Below the pieces are notes generated by a model that saw nothing but the letters and a program-made list of their open reading frames with translations, was not told the origin of the DNA and did no database searches. A program made the translations under genes and the position numbers. A DNA stretch of 64,000 bases from an uncultured Clostridia bacterium (GTDB taxonomy: Bacteria > Bacillota > Clostridia > Christensenellales > CAG-314): NCBI GenBank assembly GCA_947586855.1, contig CANPXV010000001.1, forward strand, positions 17,350-81,349. Reading direction: 5' to 3'. Shown in pieces: positions 1 through 9,272 of this stretch (the stretch's first letter is position 1; the number at the start of each line of letters is the position of its first letter).

Positions 1-758
1 GAATAGCTGGAAAGGTGCGCCTGAAACCAAGTGAAGCCTTGCAAATTGTCAAACACCTGCGGCTGCTTGCGATAGGCCTCCTCGGCAAAGCTCTCGTCAA
101 AGCGGTCCACAATGAACCAATATATGTTGGACTTGGTTGCCGCCGTGCGCAAATTGGCCTCGGTAAGCACATATCGCTCGGTCTGCACTGAGTTATCCGA
201 TTGCCTGTCGTAGATCTCGCTGTGGGTGATGGCCACAAAAATGGGCGACACCACCTGCGTGGACAGTACGATGAGCGCCAATACCCCCCCCCACAAGGAA
301 ATTATCTGCTTTTTGTCATTGAGGCAGGCCAACACAATGCCCGCCGCCAACACAACCACCCAGAGAGCGGCATTGAGCGAGGCGGTAAGCATGGATATGC
401 CTTCGCCTTCGAGGTAGTCGCCGCCCAGCGAATTCAGATGGCCGTTGAGATAGTTGCCCTGCACAAAGCACAAAAAGGGCACCAATATCAGGATAGCGCT
501 AACCACACGGAACGCCCGCTTGGGCAAAAAGAACAATATCGCAAACAGCGCAAAGGTTATCAGAAAGAAAAACCCTATGCACACGGGCAAAAAGTCGCCC
601 AGCGCAAAAACATATTGTTGATAGTTGGCCGCATACACCTCAAATGGCACACTGACCAGCAGCGTAAGCGGCAACAAAACGGCCACCATCAGCGAACAAA
701 TCGTCCTCTTGATGATAGCTTGTTTGGTGGGCTCGACACGTTGCTTTGATGTTTTCAT
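1..758 (-). CDS. Membrane protein, alkaline-phosphatase/sulfatase superfamily-like (partial, runs off left edge)
   Basis: Open minus frame from ATG at 758 (MKTSKQRVEPTKQAIIKRTICSLMVAVLLPL...) with several TM segments, then ...NIYWFIVDRFDESFAEEAYRKQPQVFDNLQGFTWFQAHLSSY, resembling the start of membrane sulfatase-like catalytic domains. Absent from the ORF track because it has no stop in the window. Confidence 0.6.
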   Translation of the reverse strand, partial: MKTSKQRVEPTKQAIIKRTICSLMVAVLLPLTLLVSVPFEVYAANYQQYVFALGDFLPVCIGFFFLITFALFAILFFLPKRAFRVVSAILILVPFLCFVQGNYLNGHLNSLGGDYLEGEGISMLTASLNAALWVVVLAAGIVLACLNDKKQIISLWGGVLALIVLSTQVVSPIFVAITHSEIYDRQSDNSVQTERYVLTEANLRTAATKSNIYWFIVDRFDESFAEEAYRKQPQVFDNLQGFTWFQAHLSSY

Positions 759-765
759 AACTCTA

Positions 766-793
766 ATTATATAAATTAAAAGAAAATTGTCAA
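766..793 (-). promoter_or_regulatory. Sigma-A-like promoter for the 758(-) gene
   Basis: Minus strand TTGACA (793-788), 16 nt spacer, TATAAT (771-766). Confidence 0.7.
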
Positions 794-858
794 CGAAAAC
801 AGTTGACTTTTGTTTAGTTTTCTTTTTCGCCAAAATCGGCACAGATTGCGCCCGATTG

Positions 859-907
859 TGACAAAATGTTCACAAAAAATACAAAATTTGACAAAATGTA
901 CACAAAA
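859..907 (+). repeat. Two 19-bp direct repeats (putative operators)
   Basis: tgacaaaatgttcacaaaa (859-877) and tgacaaaatgtacacaaaa (889-907), 18/19 identical, offset 30 bp, just upstream of the -35 at 911. Confidence 0.65.
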
Positions 908-910
908 CGC

Positions 911-938
911 TTGACACTGCCGCCTCGTTAGCTATATT
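911..938 (+). promoter_or_regulatory. Sigma-A-like promoter of the ABC transporter operon
   Basis: TTGACA (911-916), 16 nt, TATATT (933-938). Confidence 0.65.
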
Positions 939-981
939 ATCTTGACGTACTTTCAAAATTTGAACAAGGACAAAGGCAAAA

Positions 982-1980
982 ATGAAGAGAGTTATTGCTT
1001 TGCTTTTGGTGTTTGTGGCTCTGTGCGGGGCCGCCGTGCTGAAAAGCGTGCTGGCCAACAGCGGCGAATCGGTGATCGTGTACACCTCTATGGAAGATTA
1101 CGCCGTGGAGCTGCTGCAACAACGCCTGGCGGAGAAGTTTCCGCAGCACGACATCCGCATAGCCACCAAATCCACGGGCGACATCGCCACCAAGGTGTTG
1201 GAGGAGGGCGAGCATTGCGAGGCGGACGTCGTGTTTGGGCTGGAATACGCCTACATCGAAAAGCTCATCGCCAACGACAGAATCTACAACATGGGGGATC
1301 GCTACGACATGTCGGTGTTTGCCGATGATCTGGTGAGCGACCTCAACAGAAACTACATTGTACCCTGCGCAAGGCAGGGCATCACCGTCATCGTCAACAA
1401 CAAGGTGCTGACCGACAAGGGGCTGCCCAAGCCCACAAGCTATGCGCAGCTTACCGACCCCTGCTACAAGGGGCTGCTGTCCATGCCCTCGCCCAAAAGC
1501 TCCGGCACGGGCTACGCATTTTATCTGGCGATGGTAAATTTGCTGGGAGAGGAGCAGGCGCTGCACTACTTTGACGAATTTGCCGGCAACGTGCTGCAAT
1601 TTACGTCATCCGGGTCGGCGCCCGTCAACAACCTCAAAAAGCAAGAGGTGGCCGTGGGCATTGGCATGATCTCGCAGGCGGCGGAGGAAATCACCGCAGG
1701 CCACAGCGAGTTGGAGATAGTTGTTGCGCAGGAGGGCGCATGCTTTGGCAGCTATGCTTCCTTTGTGGTAAACGGCAAGCAGAGCGACGCTGCGCTGGAC
1801 ATCATGGACTACCTGTACAACGAGTTTACCGACGAGTGCTGCGGCAAATACTATCCCGAGCTGATCTTCAAGGACAGGGAGTACTCGGTGGAGAACTTTC
1901 CCAAAAACCTTGCCTACTGCGATATGAGCAACAACACTATGGCCCGCAAAGAGGATCTGCTGGCCAAATGGGGGTACTGA
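982..1980 (+). CDS. ABC transporter substrate-binding protein (Fe3+/2-aminoethylphosphonate type)
   Basis: Signal peptide plus periplasmic-binding fold similar to FbpA/PhnS proteins; co-directional with ATPase and fused permease. Confidence 0.75.
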   Translation: MKRVIALLLVFVALCGAAVLKSVLANSGESVIVYTSMEDYAVELLQQRLAEKFPQHDIRIATKSTGDIATKVLEEGEHCEADVVFGLEYAYIEKLIANDRIYNMGDRYDMSVFADDLVSDLNRNYIVPCARQGITVIVNNKVLTDKGLPKPTSYAQLTDPCYKGLLSMPSPKSSGTGYAFYLAMVNLLGEEQALHYFDEFAGNVLQFTSSGSAPVNNLKKQEVAVGIGMISQAAEEITAGHSELEIVVAQEGACFGSYASFVVNGKQSDAALDIMDYLYNEFTDECCGKYYPELIFKDREYSVENFPKNLAYCDMSNNTMARKEDLLAKWGY

Positions 1981-2771
1981 TGAACAACGAACAAACGGTA
2001 AAACTTAGCGTGCAACACCTCACCAAGCACTACGACAACGAGGGCGCCAACGCCATCGAGGATATTTCCTTTGACGTGTTCGACGGCGAGTTTTTGTCCA
2101 TATTGGGGCCAAGCGGCTGCGGCAAATCCACCGTCATCAAGATTTTGATTGGACTGCTTGCGCCCACTTCCGGCAGGATATTCAAGGACGGGCAGGACAT
2201 CACCGATTGGAAAATTTCCAAACGGGGCATGGGGATAGTGTTCCAGAACTACGCCCTGTTTGAAAACATGACCGTGCGGCAAAACATCGAGTTTGCCCTG
2301 CGCCTCAACAAGGAGACCAAGCCCACCGCCAAAGCCGTCACCGACGACCTGTTGGACAAATTTAACCTGACAGAGCACGCCGACAAAAAGCCGTCCAACC
2401 TGTCCGGCGGGCAGCAGCAACGAGTGGCCATAGCGCGCACGTTGGCAATGAAGCCCGATTTGATACTGTTTGACGAGCCAATGTCCGCACTGGACGCATC
2501 CACAAGGTTGGAACTGTGCTCGGAGATAAAGCGTGTGCAGAGGGAGTTCCACACCACCATTGTGTACATCACGCACGACCAGGAAGAAGCTTTTTCGCTG
2601 TCGGACAGGATAATGGTGATGTCCACGGCACAGATACGGCAGCTGGGCACGCCGCAGGAGATAATCAATCACCCCGCCGACGACTATGTAAAGAGCTTTG
2701 TGTGCGACAACCTCGCCAAAAAGATAGATTCGCTCAATGCGATCGTGGGAGGCGGCAATGACAAGGCCTGA
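1980..2771 (+). CDS. ABC transporter ATP-binding protein (Fe3+/AEP/polyamine type)
   Basis: Walker A GPSGCGKST, signature LSGGQQQR, Walker B LILFDEP; ATG at 1980 overlaps the upstream TGA. Confidence 0.88.
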   Translation: MNNEQTVKLSVQHLTKHYDNEGANAIEDISFDVFDGEFLSILGPSGCGKSTVIKILIGLLAPTSGRIFKDGQDITDWKISKRGMGIVFQNYALFENMTVRQNIEFALRLNKETKPTAKAVTDDLLDKFNLTEHADKKPSNLSGGQQQRVAIARTLAMKPDLILFDEPMSALDASTRLELCSEIKRVQREFHTTIVYITHDQEEAFSLSDRIMVMSTAQIRQLGTPQEIINHPADDYVKSFVCDNLAKKIDSLNAIVGGGNDKA

Positions 2772-4362
2772 CAAAAAAATATCCCGCTACAACCCCAAGC
2801 ACACCGCCGTGGTGGCCGTTTTGGGCGTGGTGTTGGCGGTTTTTGTGGTGATGCCGCTGGTGGCGTTGCTGTGCAAAATCGACGACAAGGCGTGGCAAAC
2901 CGTTTTTAGCGGGGGTCAGTTCGGCACGGCGCTGCTCAACTCGCTTGTGACGACGCTGACGGCCACCGTGATATCTGTACTGCTGGCGTTTGCGTTGGCT
3001 TGGGCCATATCCCGCACGGCGATAAGATGCAAAGAGCTGTTCAGCACGCTGTTTGTGCTGCCTATGCTGATACCGTCCATTTCGCACGGGCTGGGGCTCA
3101 TCAACCTGTACGGCAACAACGGGCTGCTGACGTTGCTGTTTGGCACCCAATCGCACCTGTACGGCTACGTCGGGATAATTTATGGCTCGGTGCTCTACTC
3201 CTTCCCCGTGGCGTACCTGATGTTTGTGGACATATTGCGCTACGAGGACTCCACTGTCTACGACGCCGCCGACGTGCTGGGCATATCCAAATGGCGGCAA
3301 TTTGTGCATATCACGCTGCCCTACCTCAAAAAGACGCTGATTTCGGTGTTTTTTACCGTGTTTACGCTGATAATAACCGACTACGGTGTGCCCATTGCGG
3401 TGGGCGGCAAGGTCAAAACGCTATCCGTGCTGCTGTACGAAAACGCCGTGGGACAGTTGGACTACTCGGCGGGGGCGGTGATAGGTCTGTTTTTGCTGAT
3501 ACCCGCTGTGGCCGCATGCCTGATTGATTTCTTCAACAAAAGCACCGACAAGGTGTCCTTTGTTACCAAACAATTCAGTACCGACAAGCAACGTGTGCGG
3601 GACGGCCTTGGCTACACGGTGTGCGCATTGGCAAGCGTGCTGGTGCTTTCGGTGATATTGCCCTTTTTGGTGCAGGCCTTTACCGTATCCTACCCGACGG
3701 ATATGCACTTCACACTGCAACACTTTACCGACACATTGGCGGGGCACAACGGCTGGTACTTTTTGCTCAACTCGGTGCTGATGGCGCTGCTGACTGCATT
3801 TGTGGGCATGGCGACGTCCTTTTTGGTGGCATATTGCACCGCAAGGCTGCGCACTCCGCTGACAAAGGCGCTGCACGCCATATCGCTGCTGTCGCTGGCC
3901 ATACCGGGGTTGGTGCTGGGACTATCCTACATTATTGTGTTCAAGGCCAGCTTTTTGTACGGCACGCTTACGCTGCTGATACTTGCCAACACAGTGCACT
4001 TTTTTGCCTCGCCCTACCAGATATTGTACAACGCCCTGCTCAAAGTAAACGTCAACCTCGAATCGGTCGGGCAGGTGCTGAACGTGCCCCGATACCGCAT
4101 TGTCACCGATTGCATCATGCCGCAATGCCGCTCGTCGCTGGCAGAGGCATTCTCCTACTTCTTTGTAAACAGCATGATGACCATTTCGGCAGTGGCGTTT
4201 TTGTCCACCAACGACAATCAACCGCTGTCGCTGCTGATAAACCAATTTGAGTCGTACAATATGATAGAGTGCGCCACCGTTGTGGCATTGCTGATACTGA
4301 CGGTGAACGTGCTGATGAAAACAGCAATATATTTTGTAAAAAAGAGGGCCGCCCATGCTTAG
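2758..4362 (+). CDS. ABC transporter permease, two fused permease domains (AEP/Fe3+ type)
   Basis: About 12 TM segments in two halves, each with an EAA-like loop (AADVLGISKWRQF..., VGQVLNVPRYRIV...). Confidence 0.82.
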   Translation: MTRPDKKISRYNPKHTAVVAVLGVVLAVFVVMPLVALLCKIDDKAWQTVFSGGQFGTALLNSLVTTLTATVISVLLAFALAWAISRTAIRCKELFSTLFVLPMLIPSISHGLGLINLYGNNGLLTLLFGTQSHLYGYVGIIYGSVLYSFPVAYLMFVDILRYEDSTVYDAADVLGISKWRQFVHITLPYLKKTLISVFFTVFTLIITDYGVPIAVGGKVKTLSVLLYENAVGQLDYSAGAVIGLFLLIPAVAACLIDFFNKSTDKVSFVTKQFSTDKQRVRDGLGYTVCALASVLVLSVILPFLVQAFTVSYPTDMHFTLQHFTDTLAGHNGWYFLLNSVLMALLTAFVGMATSFLVAYCTARLRTPLTKALHAISLLSLAIPGLVLGLSYIIVFKASFLYGTLTLLILANTVHFFASPYQILYNALLKVNVNLESVGQVLNVPRYRIVTDCIMPQCRSSLAEAFSYFFVNSMMTISAVAFLSTNDNQPLSLLINQFESYNMIECATVVALLILTVNVLMKTAIYFVKKRAAHA

Positions 4363-5242
4363 TAAAAATCAATTTGACGTGTTGGAGATACTTTCCTCCC
4401 AGCAAAACAAACTCTCTCAACGCAAGATCGCCGACCTGCTGGATGTTTCGGTGGGAAAGGTGAACAAAATCTGGTGCGAGCTGGAACAGGCTGCGCTGGT
4501 AAACGACGGACGTATCACGCAAAAAGGCGTCGAGGCGCTGCAACCCTATCGGGTAAAACGGGCCGTCATTGTGGCGGCGGGATTCGGCTCTCGGTTGGTG
4601 CCCATCACGCTGAACACCCCCAAACCGTTGGTGAGGGTGAAGGGTGTGCGTATCATCGAGCCGCTGCTGGACGCCCTGACCGAGTGCGGCATAGAGGAAA
4701 TTTATCTGGTGAGAGGGTATCTGTCCACCCAATTTGACGACCTGCTGTACAAATATCCCAACATTCGCTTTATCGAAAACCCCTACTACAACGAGGCAAA
4801 CAATATCAGCTCGGTGTACGCCGCAAGAGAATTTTTGCACAACGCCTACATAGCGGAGGCCGATTTGCTGCTGTACAACAAAAAACTGATACGCCGCTAC
4901 CAATATTGCAGCAACTATCTGGGGATACCCTCAGACGAAACAGACGATTGGTGCCTCTACCTCAAAAACAACTACATCAACCGACTTGCCGTGGGCGGCA
5001 AAGATTGCTACAAGCTGGTGGGGATATCATATTGGACGGAGGAGGACGGCCGCAAACTGTGCGCCGACATACAACAGTGCATCGCCAGCCCCGGCGGCAA
5101 AGAGCGATTTTGGGATCAGGTGCCGTTGGAACTGTGCAAAAACCACTACAAAGTGTCCGTGCGACGCTGCCAACAACAGGACGTTGTGGAAATTGACACC
5201 TTCAACGAGCTGAAAGCCATCGACCCATCCTACAACTGCTAA
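4355..5242 (+). CDS. HTH domain fused to LicC-like nucleotidyltransferase
   Basis: N-terminal winged-HTH-like LSQRKIADLLDVSVGKVNKIWCELE, then AVIVAAGFGSRLVPITLNTPKPLVRV nucleotidyltransferase motif and NNISSVYAAREF. Confidence 0.82.
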   Translation: MLSKNQFDVLEILSSQQNKLSQRKIADLLDVSVGKVNKIWCELEQAALVNDGRITQKGVEALQPYRVKRAVIVAAGFGSRLVPITLNTPKPLVRVKGVRIIEPLLDALTECGIEEIYLVRGYLSTQFDDLLYKYPNIRFIENPYYNEANNISSVYAAREFLHNAYIAEADLLLYNKKLIRRYQYCSNYLGIPSDETDDWCLYLKNNYINRLAVGGKDCYKLVGISYWTEEDGRKLCADIQQCIASPGGKERFWDQVPLELCKNHYKVSVRRCQQQDVVEIDTFNELKAIDPSYNC

Positions 5243-5342
5243 AAAAACCAAGCGCAGTCCTATAAATCACACAAACGGCGCAAAACAGAACAGTTGCTCG
5301 CAAGAGGACTGTTGCAATGAAATTTCTACAAATGACGCCAAA

Positions 5343-5376
5343 AGCGGCTTGAAAGTATAATTTCAAGTCGCTTTTT
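5343..5376 (+). terminator. Intrinsic terminator
   Basis: agcggcttgaaa/tttcaagtcgct stem followed by TTTTT. Confidence 0.7.
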
Positions 5377-5554
5377 GCATAATTATTCGTTTTTTTTGAT
5401 AATGTATGCGATTGATACGACTGCATATTTTTTTGCAAAAAAATTTTCTGCTTTATCTCCCCTTTTTCTCATTTGGCGCAAGACGTGTGCGCTTTTGCCC
5501 AAAATACAAGCCGCCCCGTCCTGCGGCGGAGCGACCTGTTAGGAGAAAAATCCG

Positions 5555-6397
5555 TCATTGCTTGACGGCACCTGCGGATAGACCGCTGATGAGAAATTTG
5601 GATAGGGCAAAGTAGAATATCACTATCGGCAAAGCGATAAACACCGACCCTGCGGCAAAACGTGAGAACTCGGTGTCGTCCAGCGACATCAGCCCCACCG
5701 CCACCGTGTACAGATCCTTGTTTTTGAGCAGCAGCTTGGGCAAGATGAAGTCGCTCCACGGCCACACAAAGGAGCTGAGCAGCGTGTACACTATCATGGG
5801 CTTGGCCAGCGGCAATGTGATTTTGACAAAGATCTGAAAGTTGTTTGCGCCGTCGATACGGGCAGCCTCGTCCACCGATACGGAAATCGTGTCGAAAAAG
5901 CCCTTTTGCGTGAGGTAACCCATGGGTGCGCCCGCAGCATAGATGAGTATCAGCCCCCAATGTTGGTTGATGAGGTTGAACTGCGTGCACAGCAGATACA
6001 CCGCCGTCATAGTCATAAAGGACGGAAACATGCCCAGCAGCAGCGTTGTTTTCATCAATGCTTTGCGGCTTTTGAAGCGGAACCGAGACATGCAGTAGGC
6101 CGTGAGAATGGTGAGAAAGGTGCCCAGCAGGCTGCTCATCACGGCGATGAACAGCGTGTTGGCAAACCATCGGGGATAGTTGTACATGTCGGTATCGGTA
6201 AACAGCCGCACAAAGGTGTCGAAGCTGTAGTCGGTGGGGAAAAATCCCTTGAAGGAGTAGATAGAGCCGCTCTTGGAAAAGGACGCCAGCACCAGCCACA
6301 ATATGGGAAAGAGAAACACAAACGCCACAGCCAACAAAATGATGTAGGTCAGCGCAACGCCCAACAGCCTGCGAGGGTGCTTGATGATTTTTTTCAT
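5555..6397 (-). CDS. Maltose/maltodextrin ABC transporter permease, MalG-like
   Basis: MKKIIKHPRRLLGVALTY..., EAA loop DEAARIDGANNFQIFVKITLPLAKP. Confidence 0.88.
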   Translation of the reverse strand: MKKIIKHPRRLLGVALTYIILLAVAFVFLFPILWLVLASFSKSGSIYSFKGFFPTDYSFDTFVRLFTDTDMYNYPRWFANTLFIAVMSSLLGTFLTILTAYCMSRFRFKSRKALMKTTLLLGMFPSFMTMTAVYLLCTQFNLINQHWGLILIYAAGAPMGYLTQKGFFDTISVSVDEAARIDGANNFQIFVKITLPLAKPMIVYTLLSSFVWPWSDFILPKLLLKNKDLYTVAVGLMSLDDTEFSRFAAGSVFIALPIVIFYFALSKFLISGLSAGAVKQ

Positions 6398-7812
6398 TGA
6401 TAGGTATCCTCCTGCCGATAGGACGGGCTGAGAACGTACACCGTCAGAGAAATGACGGACGTAACGATAAATATCACAATGGATATTGCGGCGCCGATGC
6501 TGTAGTAGTTGTTGTCGATGGACATGTTGTACAGCCAATTGATGAGCAGGTCGGTGTCGCTTGCCAAAAAGTACCCGTCAAGATACAATCCGCCCCGCAA
6601 AAAGTAGAATATGCCAAAGTTGTTGAAGTTGCCGATAAATTGCGATATCAGCACAGGCATGGTGGCAAACAGCACATAGGGCAGCGTGATTTTGGTAAAC
6701 TGTTTCCAATTGCCGGCGCCGTCCACACGGGCCGCCTCGTACAAGTCGGTGTTGAGGTTGGACAGTATCCCCGTGGCCAGCAGCATGCTGCTGGGTATGC
6801 ACAGCCAAGCGTTGACGCCCAACCCTATCAAGCGGGACGACCACTTGGCGTCGATATCCAGAAATCCCACTGCGCTGCCGCCCGATTGCGTGATGTAGTA
6901 GTTGATCGGTCCGCCGTAGGAGAACATAAATTTGAACCCGATAAGCGTGATGAACCCCGGCACGGCATAGGCCAATATGGGAAACAACCTCCAAAACACT
7001 TTGCCCTTGACGCACTTGCGATTGAGCAGCAAAGCCAACCCCAATCCCGCAAAATAGTTGATAAAGGTGGACATGACCGCCCAAAGGATGTTCCAACCGA
7101 ATATGCGGAAGAAGGTGGGCGCAAAGTCGGATAGAGTCAGTATCTTGCCGAAGTTGTCCAGCCCCACCCAATCGATAAGTCGGGGCGGAACCACCGTGCC
7201 GCCGTAGTTGGTGAAGGCTATCAATATCATAAAGATGATGGGCAACACGCAAAACACGCACACGCCCAATATGGGCAGCGCCAACGCAACCTTGTAGAAG
7301 TTGCGATCCAGCAGCGACGACAGCTCCTTGCGGAAAGTGGGCGGCGTTTTGAGGCAGTCGTAGGCCGATTGCGTGCGGTAGACGTCCCTGATGTTGGCCG
7401 TGTACACCACCGCATACAGCACCAACGCTATCACCGACAAAATGCCCAACAGCAGCATGATGACGGAGTTGTCACCCTCGATGCCGTACCAGGCGTTGCC
7501 CTCTACCGTGCCCAGCGTAAACAAGCCCACCAGGCCCTTGGCGCCCACAAACACAAAAAACAGCACCATCGCCGCCTGCACCGCCAAAAATATCAGCCCC
7601 TTGGCCCATTGGTGATACAGCAGCTGCCCCAGCCCCATCACAAGGCAGGACGCCGCCACCTTGCCATTGGCGTTTTTGAGGAAGTCGCAAAAGGTGTGCC
7701 ATCTGACGGCAAAGCGGGCGGGCAAGGCCTTGAACCAATCGCCGATATGCGCCAGCCATTGCCTGCACCCGTTGCCTATTTTTACAAAAAATTGTCGCAA
7801 TTTTGCAGTCAT
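6394..7812 (-). CDS. Maltose/maltodextrin ABC transporter permease, MalF-like with extended N-terminus
   Basis: EAA loop YEAARVDGAGNWKQFTKITLPYV; overlaps the MalG-like gene by 4 nt. Confidence 0.85.
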   Translation of the reverse strand: MTAKLRQFFVKIGNGCRQWLAHIGDWFKALPARFAVRWHTFCDFLKNANGKVAASCLVMGLGQLLYHQWAKGLIFLAVQAAMVLFFVFVGAKGLVGLFTLGTVEGNAWYGIEGDNSVIMLLLGILSVIALVLYAVVYTANIRDVYRTQSAYDCLKTPPTFRKELSSLLDRNFYKVALALPILGVCVFCVLPIIFMILIAFTNYGGTVVPPRLIDWVGLDNFGKILTLSDFAPTFFRIFGWNILWAVMSTFINYFAGLGLALLLNRKCVKGKVFWRLFPILAYAVPGFITLIGFKFMFSYGGPINYYITQSGGSAVGFLDIDAKWSSRLIGLGVNAWLCIPSSMLLATGILSNLNTDLYEAARVDGAGNWKQFTKITLPYVLFATMPVLISQFIGNFNNFGIFYFLRGGLYLDGYFLASDTDLLINWLYNMSIDNNYYSIGAAISIVIFIVTSVISLTVYVLSPSYRQEDTYQ

Positions 7813-7825
7813 TGTTGATGTCCTC

Positions 7826-9271
7826 TCATGCCAAAGTGAATATCGCACTGTAAATTTGTTCGTCTACTTCCTTCAAGCGCTGTTGGATTTTGTCCAGCGT
7901 GTCGTACTTGAAGTCCATCGAGTCGTCGGGGCGAAAGGGGTCTTTGGCCAAATCCTGAAAGAAGGTTTGCAGCGGCGTCCATATCTGCGCCACTTCGCTT
8001 ATCGAGGGCATCACCACTATGTTGCCCTGCGAAAGGTTGTTGCAGATGATTTCCGACAGGCCGCCCACCTCTGCCGCCACGTCGGTGCGGGCGGGCACAA
8101 TGCCCAACAGTTGGTTGCGGCGCATGATGAGACGGTAGCTTGTGGCAAAATCCACAAACGCCAACGCCGCATTGGGATACTTGGTGTAGGAGCTGATTGC
8201 ATAGCCCTGTATGCCGCCCATCATTCTCGACTCCACAAAGCCTTGGCTTTCGTCCTCCAAGTCGCCGCTGACGGGCAGCTTGGGCATATCTGCCGTGACA
8301 AGATTTTCCTCAATAAACTCGTCGGAGTAGCCGGCGTTTTTCATCTCGGTGACAAATGTCGTGTACACGTCGGGCGTGGTGACGGTGGCAAAGTACTCTC
8401 CGCTGGCCAACGCCGAATAGGCCGTCACCGTCACGGTGTCGTCGATACAGCGCTTGTCCATGACGGAGGCCAGCTGCCTCATCACCCAAGCACCCTTGGC
8501 CGAGTCGCCCTTGCTGTGGCCGATATCTCGTGGGTTGGTGTTGTTGTCGCCGAAGGTGTAGCCGCCGTAGCTGTACAGATACCCCACTGAAAAATACGGC
8601 TCCATGAAGGAACGCATGTATCCAAACCTTTTTGCACCGCTGTCGGTGAGCAGGTTGCCCTGTTGCAGCTGCTTGGAATACCTGTACATATCCGTCCAAT
8701 ACTGCACGATGTCGCACACGCCGTCGCCGTCGTCGTCCCAACTTTGCTGCCAATTGTCGGGCAGCAGGTCCTTGCGATAGTACAGCAGCGGCCCCTGAAT
8801 GTTGACGGGCACGCCAAACACATAGCTTTGGTCGTCCACCTGGCGGGTGTAGGCCTGCCAGGATTGCTCGTCCACCGAGTTGTAGCAATCCAACTGCTCC
8901 ACAGGCAGGGGCATGATGTGCTTGTTGTCCACATATTTCATCAGGGCGTCGTTGGCCTGATACAGCACGTCGGGGCCGTAGCCATATGGCCCGTCGTTGG
9001 CAAGGTCGGTGTATTGGTCCATGTTGGCGTCCACCGCCCGTATGCCATATTGGGCGTACTGCTCGTTGAAGGCGTCCAACAGCTCTTTGAGGTAGCCCTG
9101 CTTGATGGCGGTGTCGTTTTCCAGAATACGCAGCGTGACGTTGCGCTCCAACTCGCCGGTAAATTTTTCCTGCCCTTCGCCGCCGCTTGTGCCGCCCAAC
9201 AGCCCCACGCAGCATATCAGCACGATGACGACAACTATATGCACGGACAGGGCAGCAATGGTCTTTTTCAT
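7826..9271 (-). CDS. Extracellular solute-binding protein, maltodextrin type
   Basis: N-terminal signal, SBP-like sequence; between permeases and amylase gene. Confidence 0.8.
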   Translation of the reverse strand: MKKTIAALSVHIVVVIVLICCVGLLGGTSGGEGQEKFTGELERNVTLRILENDTAIKQGYLKELLDAFNEQYAQYGIRAVDANMDQYTDLANDGPYGYGPDVLYQANDALMKYVDNKHIMPLPVEQLDCYNSVDEQSWQAYTRQVDDQSYVFGVPVNIQGPLLYYRKDLLPDNWQQSWDDDGDGVCDIVQYWTDMYRYSKQLQQGNLLTDSGAKRFGYMRSFMEPYFSVGYLYSYGGYTFGDNNTNPRDIGHSKGDSAKGAWVMRQLASVMDKRCIDDTVTVTAYSALASGEYFATVTTPDVYTTFVTEMKNAGYSDEFIEENLVTADMPKLPVSGDLEDESQGFVESRMMGGIQGYAISSYTKYPNAALAFVDFATSYRLIMRRNQLLGIVPARTDVAAEVGGLSEIICNNLSQGNIVVMPSISEVAQIWTPLQTFFQDLAKDPFRPDDSMDFKYDTLDKIQQRLKEVDEQIYSAIFTLA

Positions 9272-9272
9272 A

